Translations under genes and position numbers: made by a program
Shown here: piece by piece, positions 36,481 through 50,650 of the stretch
Numbering within the stretch: position 1 is the stretch's first letter
Layout: every line of letters starts with the position of its first letter
The notes under the pieces: model-generated
Database searches by the model: none
Seen by the model: only the letters and a program-made list of their open reading frames with translations
Told to the model about the DNA's origin: nothing
NCBI GenBank assembly: GCA_010645155.1
Contig: CM021314.1
Location: 5,758,676-5,822,675, forward strand
DNA from: Tigriopus japonicus
Lineage: Eukaryota; Arthropoda; Copepoda; Harpacticoida; Harpacticidae
Length of the DNA: 64,000 nt
Direction: 5' to 3'

Positions 36481-38905
36481 CTAGGACTGTGAGTGGCAAA
36501 ATAACAAGAAGAAGGAGGCCAAGACTCCCGAGATCGATTTGCCAAAAAAAGAACATAGCAGAAGCAGCAGCAGAAATGGACTGCAGTAATAGCCGGACCA
36601 GCAGCAGGATCCAAGAGGGGTTTTGTGCCTCCTCACCTTTGATGTGAATACGGTTTTTGCCATTACTCTTGTCTTTCTCTTTCTCCTGGAAATGAGATCA
36701 AACAAAGAGAGAAACGCAGAAAAGGAGGAAACTAATCCACTAAATTTCCTCCCATGTATTATGCTCCATTTCCACGAAATCAGATCCCTTTTTACGTGCC
36801 TGGACCTACTTCCGTTCAGGAGCTGATTAATTCACTCTGATATTTAGTATACAAGTGAAATCATCAGGTGTTTGTTTTTGTTCCTGGGCATTTCATATTT
36901 TCTAATCAAATTAATCAAACACGTGTGGGCCAAACATATGTGGAGGAGAGTTCAACCCAGCCCTCTTTACAGCCAATCCTCTCAAGGAACCTTGCGATTG
37001 ATACCTAATCGAGTCCCTGGGCCAATTTGTGCTCCGCTCTAAAGCTCTATTTCCGTCACTGCTCCGTCTTTCTCTTGGCCGCTAGTGATCAGGCTCTCGC
37101 CTGAAGGCGTGCGCTCGTTCAGCCTCTCGCTGACTAGCTCGCCATGGTGCTACTACTTGCCCTTTTAGTGGCGAAGGAAGGCGGCGGGAGATGGCGGGAA
37201 AATCGTCAAGAAACGTGCGGCAGGTCGCCGAAAGTGCTCTGCTTTAGATTATCATCGCACAAGAACATTGCATGATGAACGCATATGCGTACTCATATAC
37301 ACAAACCCACACACACACGCTCTCTCTTATGGTAACAACATATAAGTGAATCCGTTTAGGTGAAGCATTGACCCAGAACGGAAATGAGACAGTCGGAATT
37401 AACTGAAACAATCTGTAAAGGAGATTCTTCTTGGATGAAGGAATTTGTTTGGCCCTCTTCTCGTCTCCGTTTCTCCTCATGTTGTAGAGGGCAAGCGTCA
37501 ACGGTGGCGCTTCTTCGCGTCCATCAAAGGGAAAACTAATCAGAAATGCCGAATGAAAACAGTTCCATATACCCGAACGGGACATAGACGAAAATGGAAC
37601 CCTTCTCATGACAATGTTGTTGGATATCGTTTCCTTCAAACGCTGAATGTAGTAAGTTGATTGGTAGGTTATATTTTGGGATCTTCGTTCTAGCGACGAT
37701 CTTACTTAAGTACGTGAGAAGAGGGACATGCATGAAGGAAGGCTGTAAAGGAACACCTTACGATTCATCGACAAAGTTCCTTAAGCCTCTAAGCCTCTGG
37801 CTTCTGTCCAAAAGTAATTATTTCTTGACTTGACTCGGTTGTTCAAGCTGTTTTTATCAAGACTGATTACTTAATTGTCAGTTACTGTGACGGCTTATGG
37901 TTTGCCTTTGAGATTAATTGGAGGATTGCCATTGTCGAATCAAGAACCAAGTGCTGCACAGAAAAAGGGCCTGAATGAAGTTTGTCCAGCTCGTTCAAGT
38001 GATAATGCGACTTATTCTCAGTTTTCACTTATCATTGGACAGAATCTCAGGAGCTTGGAAATTTTCACCAAGAACAAATTGATGCGGCAGCCAACGCGCC
38101 TTGCTAAGTAGCCAACGCAGCAGCATTTCTGCTGAATGGGAATCAACGATCAGATTTCAGTAACAAGACAGATATTTCTCGAGATTGCATTTCTCGAGAT
38201 CGCTGTGCAAGACGTCAAAATTTGGGACTCCTCAACAGAAATCGAGACAAGCCAGTTATTCGTTATCAAAAGACGAGAAAAACTCAAAATTTGTCGATTA
38301 GCTTTTTTACCAGATGAGAAGTGTCCACAACAACACGAATAACGTTTCATGAGCTGCATGCTAGGCTTTATCCCACCCATCACAAGCCAGTGCCGGTCAA
38401 CCATCAGAATCTCAGCGTGAACCCCCCACTTCTTTATCTCCCTCCCCTTTAGCATCGGTATTGTTGTGTCACATTTCGTTGGGAAACAGCCATCATTTCC
38501 TCCAGGAAAGCCAAATCTGCGACGGCCGTGTCTCACATGACACGGCAGAATGTTTGAACCAAACCGCCGTTGATTTATCCAGGGAAACGAAGTACGGGCT
38601 CTCTTGGTTGAGTTTGGTTAGTTTTGAATAACCCTTATCTCCCTCTCTCTCCCTCTATCAACGAGGTCGAACGAGCAAAGATTTGATGTAACTCACGGCT
38701 TGTCGACGAATGTTTGACAAAGGGATTACGGGGTATTAGAAAACTGTCCATCTTCCCTCTGTTCCGTTCCTAGTCAATGCAAACTGACCAGGAAATTAGG
38801 AAACGAAATCAAAGCCTCTATTGTCTCACGGCAGGGGGTGCTCGGCACGTCAAAAGACACGGTGACCGTCTTTGACCTCATCGGTCAGCCGCAAGTGAGT
38901 GCTTG

Positions 38906-38944
<39 letters not shown>

Positions 38945-38965
38945 GGATGGATGGATGGATGGATG
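38906..38965. repeat. (GATA)n-(GATG)n microsatellite
   Basis: About nine GATA units run directly into five or six GATG units, a typical interrupted tetranucleotide array. Confidence 0.9.
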
Positions 38966-41900
38966 AATACTAATTAATGATGAGAAAAACCAATGCACCA
39001 TGATAATGAATGGCTAAGCTCAAAGAAACAGATGGTAATGATGATGAGAGAAATGAGAACAATAAGTGAAGCTACAATATCTTAGTGATCTCGCCCTATT
39101 TTTCGAGGCTGTGGTTCAAACTCTTGGGACGAAACTGAGACGATGGAAAATGACTCGTAAATCGGTGAAAGTCAACATTTGTTGTTATTCTTCCTGAATA
39201 ATTGACTACCGAAAGAAATTTGCAAGGCATTCAGAGATTCGTATCTCTGAAGTCGAACAAATGCGAGCCAAACAAGATAGGTTTTCGTTAGCGTTTCTCA
39301 GATTTCGTGCTTCAAATAGACCCATGTTTGGAGTCTCTTTTAATAGCGTTTCATGGCTATTCCCCTCACGTTATTTCTTGGGCCGATTCAATTGGTAGGA
39401 GATAAAAGGAAGGGGGCTGGGTAGGGGTCAAGGTGTCATCATTTATCACTTTAAGTAGGATAACATGATGGCACCAAGGTAATGAGCATTTTTTGATACC
39501 TATTCAAGCTTATTGAGCCACCAGCAAATCTCCAGGCGTTTTCCGTCCCCCATATTAGAGACCACAGCGTCCAGCAACGCGAACGAAGGTGGTCACTATG
39601 ATGCATGTGATTAATGTAAAAGTGCCTGTACCAGGCAATCTAAGGCACTGTGTCTCAAGTTTAGTTTGCTCTTTCATAGGTAGTTGTTCTGATGCCTTTG
39701 GACTCGTTCTTCATGGGAGAGAGGTATGATGAAGAGTTAGGAGGCTTTTCAAAATGTGCAAAGTCAAATGTAAAAGGCAGAAAATTAAATTTCGCGTTTA
39801 AAACATTTCTAATTATTCACTTTATGCCCCCTTTGGTCGAGGAATCATTCTAACCGAATGTTCTAAAAATACTGAAGTGTCTATTAAGCTTTGTCATGAC
39901 TTTTACTGTTATGTCTGGAACCCCAGTGTTCTTGTGCATTCACCAATCGTTCAGAGGAAAAGCAGAGCTTGTCGCCTCGGGCTTAGCAATTACGACCCCT
40001 TAATTTGACATGGTGGAAGTGTTAACTCTGACACTGCCTGCCGCCAACTGACTGAGGGTCCTGTTCGCCAAGTGCGCTTTGAATCTCGTCGCCAGGCTCT
40101 TGGTTAATCCATCGCCTGCTGGCTCCTCTCGCTCTCACTTGCTTACTCACTCACTCACTCACACACTCACTCGCCCTCACGCTGGCTTATTTAGTCACTG
40201 AGTGAGTGAGTAGTGGGCTTTTTACCCTATAGCAGAATTCGACTCGTTTTTCGGCCTTAGCTTTGGGTTCTCTACACGCATGCAATACAAACGTGAGGGA
40301 GAAACACCCCAAAAAAACGACCACGTCGATGGACAGCATGAACGAGACAAACGGGGATCTCACACATATTTAGGCACACAACTCAATCTTACACAACCGA
40401 AGTTTGACAACAATTTAGTTTGAAAAAAAAACTTACAGACCCGCTCTCTTTTGTGGATCATATTAGTTTTCCAATAAAACCCGAATGTTTGGTTAAGACG
40501 TGGTTGAATATGATACCCGCCAAATATGGATCTTCTCTGACAAGGCAGTGTTTTCAACTTTTCAAGCAGAGTCAGGACTCAGTGCTTTTTCACAACCACT
40601 GAACAGATTTTGTTCAATTGTGTGGTCTTCATTAGAGGGTCCAAGTACAATCACGCGGAGCTTCTCGACTCCTCCTTTGCTTTTGGCCTCTCCATGGAGG
40701 GAGTGCGAGTCCGCTGCTATCCAGCCCTCTCTCGTTTCTGTCTCACTCTCCCACTATCACTCTTTTTTTCACTCCCCCACTCACACACACTCACTCCGAC
40801 TCCCATATTATTGGTCTCTTTGTTACACTTTTAATGAGTTCATGACAACAATAATCCAGACCTCACAATCATTCTCGGCAATGACAAAGGAGTCACCTCA
40901 AACGGTGACAATCAAGCTCCTCTTTCTCTTTCTGTCTCTCTCTCCTCCCCACACACTCACCCACGAGGCCATTTAATCGGCCCTAGGTACAATACTGGGT
41001 CCAGGAAAATGACAAAATCAAATTTCTCCTTCATTGGATGAGCATGAATCAATTTCCAAGCTTTAGGCTCACTGAGACCCCCAAGCGATCGGTTGTGCTA
41101 CCTTTGTACTCACTTGGGAACATACATTCGTCGCTCGAGTGACCGGCAGAAAGAAAAAGAAAAGAAGACGGGGAAAAAAAGAATGTTGTCATCGGTCCCT
41201 TTTGACATTTCTCAATCACTCGCAATTTGTATTGATTAGCCTTAGGCCAGAAGCAGGCAGACTCCTAAGGTGGTGTGGGGTTTCCTGGCATATTGAGGAG
41301 GACTTTCTCGAATGAGCCGGTGCTCAGATATGTTTCCCTCATTTCAATATCATCATGGCATGATGAATGTCTTCATCATCATCACCCTCATCTCTATTAT
41401 CCCGGGGCAGTTAGTTGGATGGCTCACTCAGGGCTCATGTGCCTGCTGCTTCTCTCATCTACGCTATCTATCTTGGCTGACGAAGGCTTCTACGTACGTA
41501 CACTCGAGGTGTTTGGCTCAGAACTCACGGTCGGCTTATTGTCTTATTAAGCATGACTCGGCGATCCAGCCTGTTATTTCCAAGATTCCTAGCTTGGTGG
41601 TATCCGCAAGACTTGGTGGTGGGTCTGATGAAGCCATAAGGTTGTTGGGTGGACATAGCGGCCCGCCATGAAAACCCAAGTCCATCCATCTTTTAAAATG
41701 GATGGTTGTGTGGCTCGTTGGGTTGGCCTACTGCATTGCTCCAGTGGGCAGTTATTGACTCGAGGCTAGCTGGGATGGATAAGTTGGGTGCTTGGATGGT
41801 TAGTTGCTCGATGGGTCGGTCCATCCGTGGGTCTGCTTGGGCTCTTTGGCGGTTTGTGAGGTGTGTAAATACTTCAGAACTTGGTGGTTTCGACGAGAGT

Positions 41901-43454
41901 CAATTAAAGGGCTCAAAGCTCATCAAAAGCTAGTTTCACTCGCTTCAAAGATGCCGCGTAAGCACTAGGTGATTTTGTCGTCGCCTTTGTCAAATTTTCC
42001 AAGTCCTTTGTGACTTGTCATTCATTGGCTTTCCTTTCTGAAGAAGACCGCTCAATTGAGCAACATTCTGAGCCTTGGAGGGGGGGCTTTAGTGATGTGT
42101 AGTAATGACTAAAATGGGTTACTACTATTGTTATTGCGGAATCATTTGAAGACCAATCACATTGCAGGCCTCTCCTTTCTGTACAACCATTTTATGTTTC
42201 ACTTTGAATGACTAAAAGCTTCGAAAATTGGAGCATATTTTATGATAAACTGATGAATTACTCTAGAGGTATACCATACGAAGACAACTTGCTGGTATCA
42301 GAGTGGTAATGGTACGAAGTGAGATATTAAAGAAGAACAAGACCCCCTAATCAGCATGTCAAGTCGTCCATTCCCATGAAACGAGCCATGCTCGAAAACA
42401 CCACCCGACGTCGAACAAGGGGCTCCTAGAATCCACTACCCACGTCCCACCACCAAAAACACCTCTATCCACCTCCAAGTGAAGTCGCTCGTTTACTTCA
42501 TCCGTCCATACGCATCTATATACGTATGCCTGTTGCTCAGTCGGTGTATTAAAGCACACCCACCCTTATGGGTTAACAACGGTTGACTTGAGATCATGAC
42601 GAGGATGAGGATGATCATCCGAGCACATCATGCATGGATGTCGGAGTCATGAAGACACCGATGATGATGATCAACAACAGCCACCCAAGAGCACCTTGAA
42701 GTAGTTTCCATCAAAACCAAGTGATGGACGCAAAGGTAGACTGATGATCAGCTAAAAGTGTTTTGATCGACACCTGGTGGGGAGTTCCACTGTTCAAAAC
42801 CTTACATCAAGTCAGGATTTCCTCTTGGTCGATCCATGCACCTTATATCCTGATTCAGATAGGGATGAAAGGCTAACTTTTGAAAGCTCATTTATTCTCA
42901 ACGCCACAATTGATCGAACCATTCACGACCAGAAATAAATATTTACCAGTGCACATCTTGGGCTGAAGCTTCCTTTGACGTTTGTTTGACGGTTTGATCA
43001 GACTAGTCATTACCAGATACAGGTTACCCCATGCGTCGGCATCCTTGGGACTCGCTTGTTGATTGCATTCCACTCTACCATGGCAAACAAGCTTAAGAGT
43101 AATTGAAGTCGAATAAAAAATCCCGTGAAAGAATCAAATTCAAGTTGAACTGTTCATCTCAATTTGGAATATAAAACAGATGCTGATGCACTATTACCAT
43201 CGTTCGAGATCTCATTTGATCGCTCTTATGTACATAATCCTGACTAACTTCGCTGTTATTCCGTTTTTCCCAATAGAGCATACATAGTCACTTGGTTATC
43301 CTTTCTTCTCAATCCTACTCATTCCTGCCTTCCCATTTTCCCTTGGTCGCTGTCTTGTTACGAATTTTCCCTCAAATCCCAAGTTCCGTTCACATCGATG
43401 GTTGCCTCGCTCACGTTGGTTGGCTGCTTCGAACTCTCTGGATATTGGCGTTGT

Positions 43455-43501
43455 TGTCGCGATTGTTGTTGTTGTTGCTATTGTCGTTGTTGTTGTTGTT
43501 A
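43455..43501. repeat. (TTG)n-rich microsatellite
   Basis: An impure GTT/TCG trinucleotide array inside Lbx intron 1. Confidence 0.75.
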
Positions 43502-44814
43502 GCTTACATGCGATGGTGTCAATTATCGTTTACAGAGCAAACAACTTAAACCATTAGACACCTGAGACTTGTCAGCTTCCGTCAACGCTGGAGCAAAGTG
43601 AGCTCAATGGATGGAAGAAAATGATAATCAAAGTCGGATTGCTAGTTGTAACTGGTTTGTGTCAATATCATTTCTATTAAGGATGAAAACGGAGTCGCAA
43701 GTAGTTAAGACAATTATTTTTAACATAGGAACTCACTTCGTTTATTTTGATCTTTGGCATTTATTTTCTCGTGTAATGTTGCATGTAGATTTGTTTCACT
43801 AAGTCTAAAGTGACAACCGAACATTAATATAAAGAAGTGATGTTCTGAGAAATCTTCAGCTTGAAGTATCAAGTTGCTTACTTGAGAAGGCATTTTGTCA
43901 CTTATTTGAACGTCCTCTTTTTGCCTGCATTCTCCGACGTAAAGCAACTATGGTGGTAAATAGATAATTCTGATTGTTACTTCTTGCACAACGTAATGTG
44001 GGGGAGCAGAGCTGTTGTGGTAGCTTTCATCACCTCTCCTGGTGTCTGTCTGATTTGACTCTCCACAATTGTGAATGGTTGCAGGGAGAGGTACACGCGT
44101 GTGTGAGTGTGTGAGCGAGTGTACGTAGGTGCGAGCACACCACTCGTCATGAGGGATTACGATGGTTTCGTCTGTGTTTTGCTACTTGCCGCCCTTGCCA
44201 CTTTGTTCAACCGAAATGCTTCTCATCTCGGTCTTTTTTCATCAATTACCACTGTGCAGTAATTCTATTTCTGTGTACTAATGCAACCAACCAACCGACG
44301 ATCCCGACTCGACGAATTGCCCCGGTCCCTGCTTCCTTTTTCCTTCTGCCTGCTTTCTGCTGGTTGCTGCTGACCAAGCTCGACTCGTTTTATGACTGGT
44401 AATTGAGACCCAGTAATTCCGTTTCGTTTTCGGCAAACTACCCCTCATGAAGTGAATTAAGTCGTCCTTCTGGGGTATTTAGGTGAAGGAGAATCTCACA
44501 CCTCAGCCTTAATTCATTGGACTGGCCGTATCTACTGTTGAGTACGTACGAACGTATAATGATTGTGTCTTCTATGCCAGAAGAATAGAACAGAAGTGCC
44601 TAGAACTCACTTTGATGTTTGGTATGATTTCAAGGTAACTCGCTAGAATTGAACAAACCATTGTCAGCCAGGTACGGAAACGTGTGTAATTTAGCCAGTT
44701 CTGACATGACGGCGTGGCCATCTATGATGGTTGGTTGGTTGGTTCAAAGTCCAGGGTCTGCTTAGCACATGTCTTCCGATAGGTACGTAGAAGTGTAACT
44801 GCGCGAACACATAT

Positions 44815-44848
44815 CATCATCATCATCATTATTATTATCTTCATCATC
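44815..44848. repeat. (CAT)n-(TTA)n microsatellite
   Basis: CAT units pass into ATT units and then CAT again. Confidence 0.8.
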
Positions 44849-45040
44849 CTGAAGAGCGGAGAGGAAGCCGCCGTCCCGCAAGACTAATTTGTATTTGCCT
44901 TCTTTTGAACTCACCTTCGACACCATTCCCATGTTCCCGAGGATTCAATAAACACCCCGCAAACTTCCTCGATGTGTTCAAGCAATCAATTATTTAGGGT
45001 GAAACGTAACCCGTTTACAGCCATTCGTTCGAGTGGCCAC

Positions 45041-45765
45041 TAGTGATGGGAGGCAAACAGGAGCTTGGGCAAGCGGTCCGGTACAGTACCTTGGACTTGC
45101 CGAAACTTGGGTGTACTTGGTGGGTGCCTGTACAAGTATTTTTCCCACCTTACAGGTTTGCCAAATTTGCTAGGAATGAAGACTAAACCTTCGGCATCAG
45201 AATTTCAATTAACCAGAAAGTTTCAGCGAAATAGGGCCCATGCCCTGGTTAGGATGGATTTTTAGATGAAAATACACAATTCAAAGCTTATGTATCGAGA
45301 AATGCAAAAGCTTTTGAGAATATTTCAAAAAAAAAAAAAAAAGAGTTGGCATCTTATATTTTTTTCTAGCAACTCTGAGTGACCGAGCTTGTTCCCAAGT
45401 GTGACTGTTAAATCTCATTCTTGATTGGCCCGAAAAGTGTATTCATGTGTGGCTTAGAACGGAAACTAAAGAAAAAACATGGTTTTGAAAATGCTATCCA
45501 AATCAAAATATTTTTTGTTTCACTTCCACTGTTTATTGCTAAATTATTAAGGTCAAAAGATCATCGAAAATGCAACTTGACATTCTTTTCTTCTAAGTCA
45601 CACTGCGAGTATCTTAACTCTTCAAAGAGCAACTGCCGGCAACTGCATCTTCCGATGTTCCTTGAGCTTGGGAAGTGTATTGGTGTATTGCCCAAGTAAT
45701 GCTTGTCAACAACTTGTGCTTGGGGTGTTTGTGATGACTCATTACTTGCCCAAGTCACATCACTA
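45041..45765. mobile_element. hAT MITE inside Lbx intron 1
   Basis: The element begins TAGTGATGGGAGGC and ends CACATCACTA, and is flanked by an 8-bp duplication, GTGGCCAC (45033-45040 and 45766-45773). Extended terminal similarity includes AGCTTGGGCAAG at the left and CTTGCCCAAG at the right in inverted form. It is 725 bp, has no transposase, and contains a 15-18 A tract near 45330. It is the only transposable element I could recognise in the 38-kb intron. Confidence 0.85.
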
Positions 45766-47088
45766 GTGGCCACACACTTAGTGGCGCAAAATGCTACAAT
45801 GTCAAATGGAACTATTGCAAGATATGATCTCGATGTAATCTTGAGACCACTTTGATTGACAAGCCAATCATTGGCTCTTGAGTTTTATCCTGCCTGGAAG
45901 GCTAAATTAGCCTGCTTTGAAATCGATGGCATAAGTACTGGCCATTGATTGATCGACTCAAATCTCAAGACAAGAAGTATCTTTGGCCACACTCTTGATT
46001 CGTCTTTCCCTTTTTCTTGTTTACGTTGGTGAGACCGTACTAAGCTCCACACGAACAAGTCATACTTGTAGACAAATGACGATCCCTATCAATCTCTTTG
46101 ACTCAAGTTGACTTGATGTCATTGGAGCAAATTGGGCAAAAAAGGGGTTTTCTGGGAAGTAGCGTTCTACCTACTCTACCTACTTGAACACCTTTTTTTG
46201 GCCGAGAAACAACAAGCGCTTTATTATTGCAGGAAATATACGTAAATGTAAACTCGGTCTCGAGAACGTGAACTTATTTATCTTTCTTTGTTTATTATTC
46301 TTAGTCACGTCAACCACAGAAAGCATGCAATTCTCGTCAAGAAAAATTGAGCTAAACAATGCCATTGCACGTTTGGCCTAAACCAGCACTTGGTGCAAAT
46401 TTAGTGCCTTTCAAATTGAATTGACAGCATTGAGGTACCAAAGTAGTCGGTTCACTTCTATTATCTAAAAGCTCAATTCTGTGCATGTGTGCGTGTGTGT
46501 GTGCAACTTGGTAGTATGTACCTTATACCTAATGCTACGTTATTCATCAGCGTTAGGAACCTCCCTCTATAGTTCTGACGACGACAAGAGCTCGGGTTTG
46601 GAGTGAAATGCATTCTCGGATCCATTGCTCCCTATCCCGGCCACAAGGATGGAATGGTTTCCTGCCAATTTTAGGGCATTTTATTCGCCAGAGTTCTCCA
46701 AGATTAGCTCTAAAACTTTGTCCATAATTCAAACCGACTTTATAATGGACCATTCTCAACCAGACGCAAGAGAATAACCAGAGACGACGGTGCTCTTTCT
46801 TTCTCTCTCTTTCTCCCTTCTAATGGAAAATAAGGAGCTGTAACTTTTGGACCAAAAACTTTGGGAACCTCCTTCTTTACACCTGTACTTGAAAACGGAA
46901 CCCACTGGCTCTTGTTTAGTCGATGTTTCTTGCTTCCTTAAACGTGTTTTGTAACATTTGATGTCAGGGCACAGACAGTGGGTTGAAACTTGGCAATAAC
47001 AAAATAGACTTGCAAGCTATCCGGAAATATAATCTCCATGTTCTGACACTTGTTAAATTGGCATATCAAATTAGTACTCCGGTCCAAC

Positions 47089-47089
47089 T

Positions 47090-47121
<32 letters not shown>

Positions 47122-47123
47122 TC
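47089..47123. repeat. (CTTT)n microsatellite
   Basis: About eight uninterrupted TTTC units. Confidence 0.9.
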
Positions 47124-48062
47124 CATCTACCGTCCCGACCACCCCAAGAGAGTGTTTCGCTCCCGAAGATGTGTATGTCGTTCACAGGGACTGATCCAAG
47201 TTATCCATTCGGGGTAATCCATGTGAAACTGGGTCCAAATGAGAGAAATAACGAACTGCGGTGGAGACGGATTTAAAGGCTATCTTGTTTCAGGCCTGTC
47301 AAACGAGTAGGAAAATGCTCATGAACGACCGACTCTGAGAACTATTCACCCACTTATCAGATGTACAAATGTTTGTTAGAGCTTTTGAGACATACACTTC
47401 AATGAAGTAAATGGCCAATCTGTCATAAATAACAACCGCAACTTTGAGGTAAAAAAGTAATATCAAATCAAAAAGACCACCACTGAGTCGTATTCCCAAC
47501 TCAAAGCCTTGGATCCTGAAAATCGGGTGAAACTTGGAACAATTTAAATGCTGGAAAATGCAATCAACCACTTGCTAATTGCATTTGAAGTGACTCGTGC
47601 TCAATGCATTTTCAAAGTCGATGTTGCCTTTCAAAACGAGTTCTGCACCATATCTTGAACTTTAAACTAGAAATCTGCGCAATCCAGCTCAGGAATTGTA
47701 ATTCGGATCAAATCATCCCATATCCTTGTAATGTTGAACTTCGTACGAGCTGTTCAAGAGCTCAAGCTGTATAGTAAAGCGTAATGAATAGCTGACGATC
47801 CTGTTAGCTTGGCGTGCATACCAAAGCTACGTAGATAGGAGAGAGGGGGCGAAATACTTGGCCCCAGGATTGGATAGAGTTCATCATCAAGCATCGAATT
47901 AATACGCGTTAGAAGTCATGATAACAACATTAAGTGTGGGGGGTCCAGCTACGAAGCGAGCATACCCATTGGAAGAGCGCTTCACAAATTCGACTTCATA
48001 GGGCTTGTCGGGTCGCCGACGAGCAGACTTCCGAGATGCTCGAAGCAACGACCACGTCCAGG

Positions 48063-48090
48063 ACGATGACGACGACGACGACGACGACGA
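48063..48090. repeat. (GAC)n microsatellite
   Basis: About eight GAC units. They give a poly-Asp or poly-Thr translation in overlapping open frames. Confidence 0.85.
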
Positions 48091-49518
48091 TTTCTGCCTC
48101 CTACTTTTTCTTCATCTCCTTGTTCCCCGCCCTGATCAACATTGGCGGCGGCATTCAGATGATGACCACCATAATGAAGATGCTCGTAATCACCGCCGAC
48201 CTCATAACACTAGCAAGATGGGGAAAAAGAAGAAGATTAAGACAGTACACACGGACGGCCAAACGAGACAACCCGATCAAATGAGATCGCTCACTAAAGA
48301 GCTTGGTGCACTTGGACTCACATGGAGACGGAAGAATTGAGCGAGCTCCATCCCGAGATGGTGTGCAGATTATCAGTTCAAGCTCAGATACATAGACATG
48401 AGCCGAAGTGGTTCATTATTAAATGCATCTGCGTCTGCTGCCAAGGAACAAAGACATGAAACATTTTCACGTTTCATGAGTTGCTTAGGGTTAGGTTTTT
48501 CTTGGGCAATCAGATCGCTTAAGTTGAGTCATTTGTCGTAATAGGGCCGTGCAGCAAGACTTGTGACGCCCATGGAGTCACTCTAAATTAATTCTAATCC
48601 TGCCCCCTCCGGTGGCGATTCAATGGCTCAACATAATTTGTTTCATTTCTCCATGTCAACAATTGTAAGGGACCAATAAGTCTGAGGTTGTTCCCTCAAA
48701 TGAAACCCAAGGATATATATCAAACTGACCGACTCAATGACAAATAGGCGAGGTATCATGGTCGAAAGAAAGTTCAAGAGATGAGTGAAGAGATTTGATT
48801 GAACTCAGCAAAACGAACTTGGTAGTACATACTAACCAGTTCCTTAGCTGGGTAGACAAGGGTTTTTCTGGCTAGGGTTCAAGACAAATCTGCCGCTCCA
48901 TCGTCGCTATGAAGCCGGACAGAGCTATTAGCACCTCATAAACACTCTTAATAGAGTTTTCAACGATTCCAACCGCCTAGTTCACTCCGAGACTGTTTTA
49001 AGAGCTTGCGTGTTCCCTCCTCAACTCCCGACGTTGACCTCTTTTAGCATTTCTTGGATGACTTTTGCCACAATTTTCGACTGACTAGCTCCAACTGCAG
49101 GCCGCCACCCGCTTCGAGTGTTGGAAATAGAAAGAACGAATTCGGAGCTCACGTCATCTTTTTTCTTCTAAAATAGTTCAACCACTCAATTAATGATAAA
49201 AAAAGTTCACTTCTCTTTCATTTCTCTTTCTTTTAATCGACCCCATGAAGTCCGGCGAACAGTAGTTGGCGTTGGCCTCGAGATAAGTCACCCCTCCCAC
49301 CAAGCCTACTACTACCACTACTATAACCACGACAACGTTGATGATGATGATTTCTCAGAACATCCGAACTCCTGGAACGTCATTGTACAGTCCCAAAAAC
49401 TCAATTATTGAAGTTGAATGATTTTGACACATTTTTTGGGCGATGTCTTAGCTGCTGCAGTTGTCGAAGGCGGCAACGATATTGGTCGAGTTGGAGCACA
49501 ACAACAAGTTCAATGAAA

Positions 49519-49542
49519 TCATCATCATCATCATCATCTTCA
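49519..49542. repeat. (ATC)n microsatellite
   Basis: Seven or so ATC units. A second trinucleotide array (CCA/CTA) lies at about 49710-49745. Confidence 0.8.
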
Positions 49543-50613
49543 TGGTCGTCGTCATCCTCATGTGTTTGTTGGGCGATCGTTGTCAGCGGCGTTCTCAAAC
49601 TCAATTGCAAGTGGGGAAGAACGAGAAAAGAAGAGGGAATTGGATCTAAAGACTGGGGGAGCCCAGGAATTCTCTCTGGGTGGGCACTTCATATACGTAC
49701 ACCTCTACCGCCACCACCACTACTACTACTACTACCACCACACCAACACCAACATCAACAGTACCCCAAACACCACTGGCTGCATTACGAGCAGTTCACA
49801 CCATTCAAGACATCTGCTCTATGAGCCAGTCAACGAATGGAGAAAAGGAATTTGTTTCTTGATATACAGACACAGTTCTCGTTGCTTGTGGCTTGTGGAG
49901 AGAAAAAAGAAGAAGAAAGAGAAAAAAGAATTGTGCCTGCCAGTAGCTCGGCCAGAGCAGCAGGATCTCCTCTGAATCGAATTCCAACCAAAGCCAATTC
50001 ATAGGAAGTTATACTTCATAACACAACAATTGAGAGATCAAACCTGCTGAACTCGATGACTTGTCTCAAAACAAGGTGGGCGATATAAAAAAATCGAGCG
50101 AAACTCAGATCCCATTGAGAGGACCACAAACACAAGCAAGCCACCATTATATTATTAACCTAAAGATCATTAAGAGCTCCAGCCAGAGCAGAGCTTCCCT
50201 AACTGACAATCTTGCGAAATCATCGCCATTGACTGGTTGAATGTGCAGCCACTTCCTGATGATCCGAGGTGTACAAACTGGAGTTGGTGGCAGAACACTT
50301 CAATCTGAAGCGAATCAAGAGATATGAGTAGTAATTTCCAATCGTTGAAATGCGGTTTCCGAAAACTATCAATCTCCAGACACTTTGATGTGGGTGGGCA
50401 TTGATCTGCCACACCTTGCGTAAATATGGCGTCTTCATTGCACTCGTCAACGGGAGTCTAATAAATTTGCAATCTACCGATCATTCAATCACCAATTCAA
50501 CAAGTTTTGTTTACAACGCTCCTGATTCTAATTTCAGTTATTTTAGAAGGTAATCTCTGATTGCTTCAAAAGCAATCAATTTCTCCAAGTCGCAAACTGG
50601 GCTCATCAAATAA

Positions 50614-50650
50614 CCAACCAACCAACAAACCAACCAACTAACCAACCAAC
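50614..50650. repeat. (AACC)n microsatellite
   Basis: An impure run of AACC units. The same tetranucleotide occurs in shorter runs near 32877 and 51170. Confidence 0.8.

Noticed and set aside
40500..40976. 158-codon open frame in the Lbx intron
   Set aside because: Driven by low-complexity CTCTCT/CACTCA sequence, with no protein-like pattern.
47934..49975. Overlapping open frames with poly-Asp, poly-Thr, poly-Ser runs
   Set aside because: Produced by GAC, ATC and CCA/CTA microsatellites.
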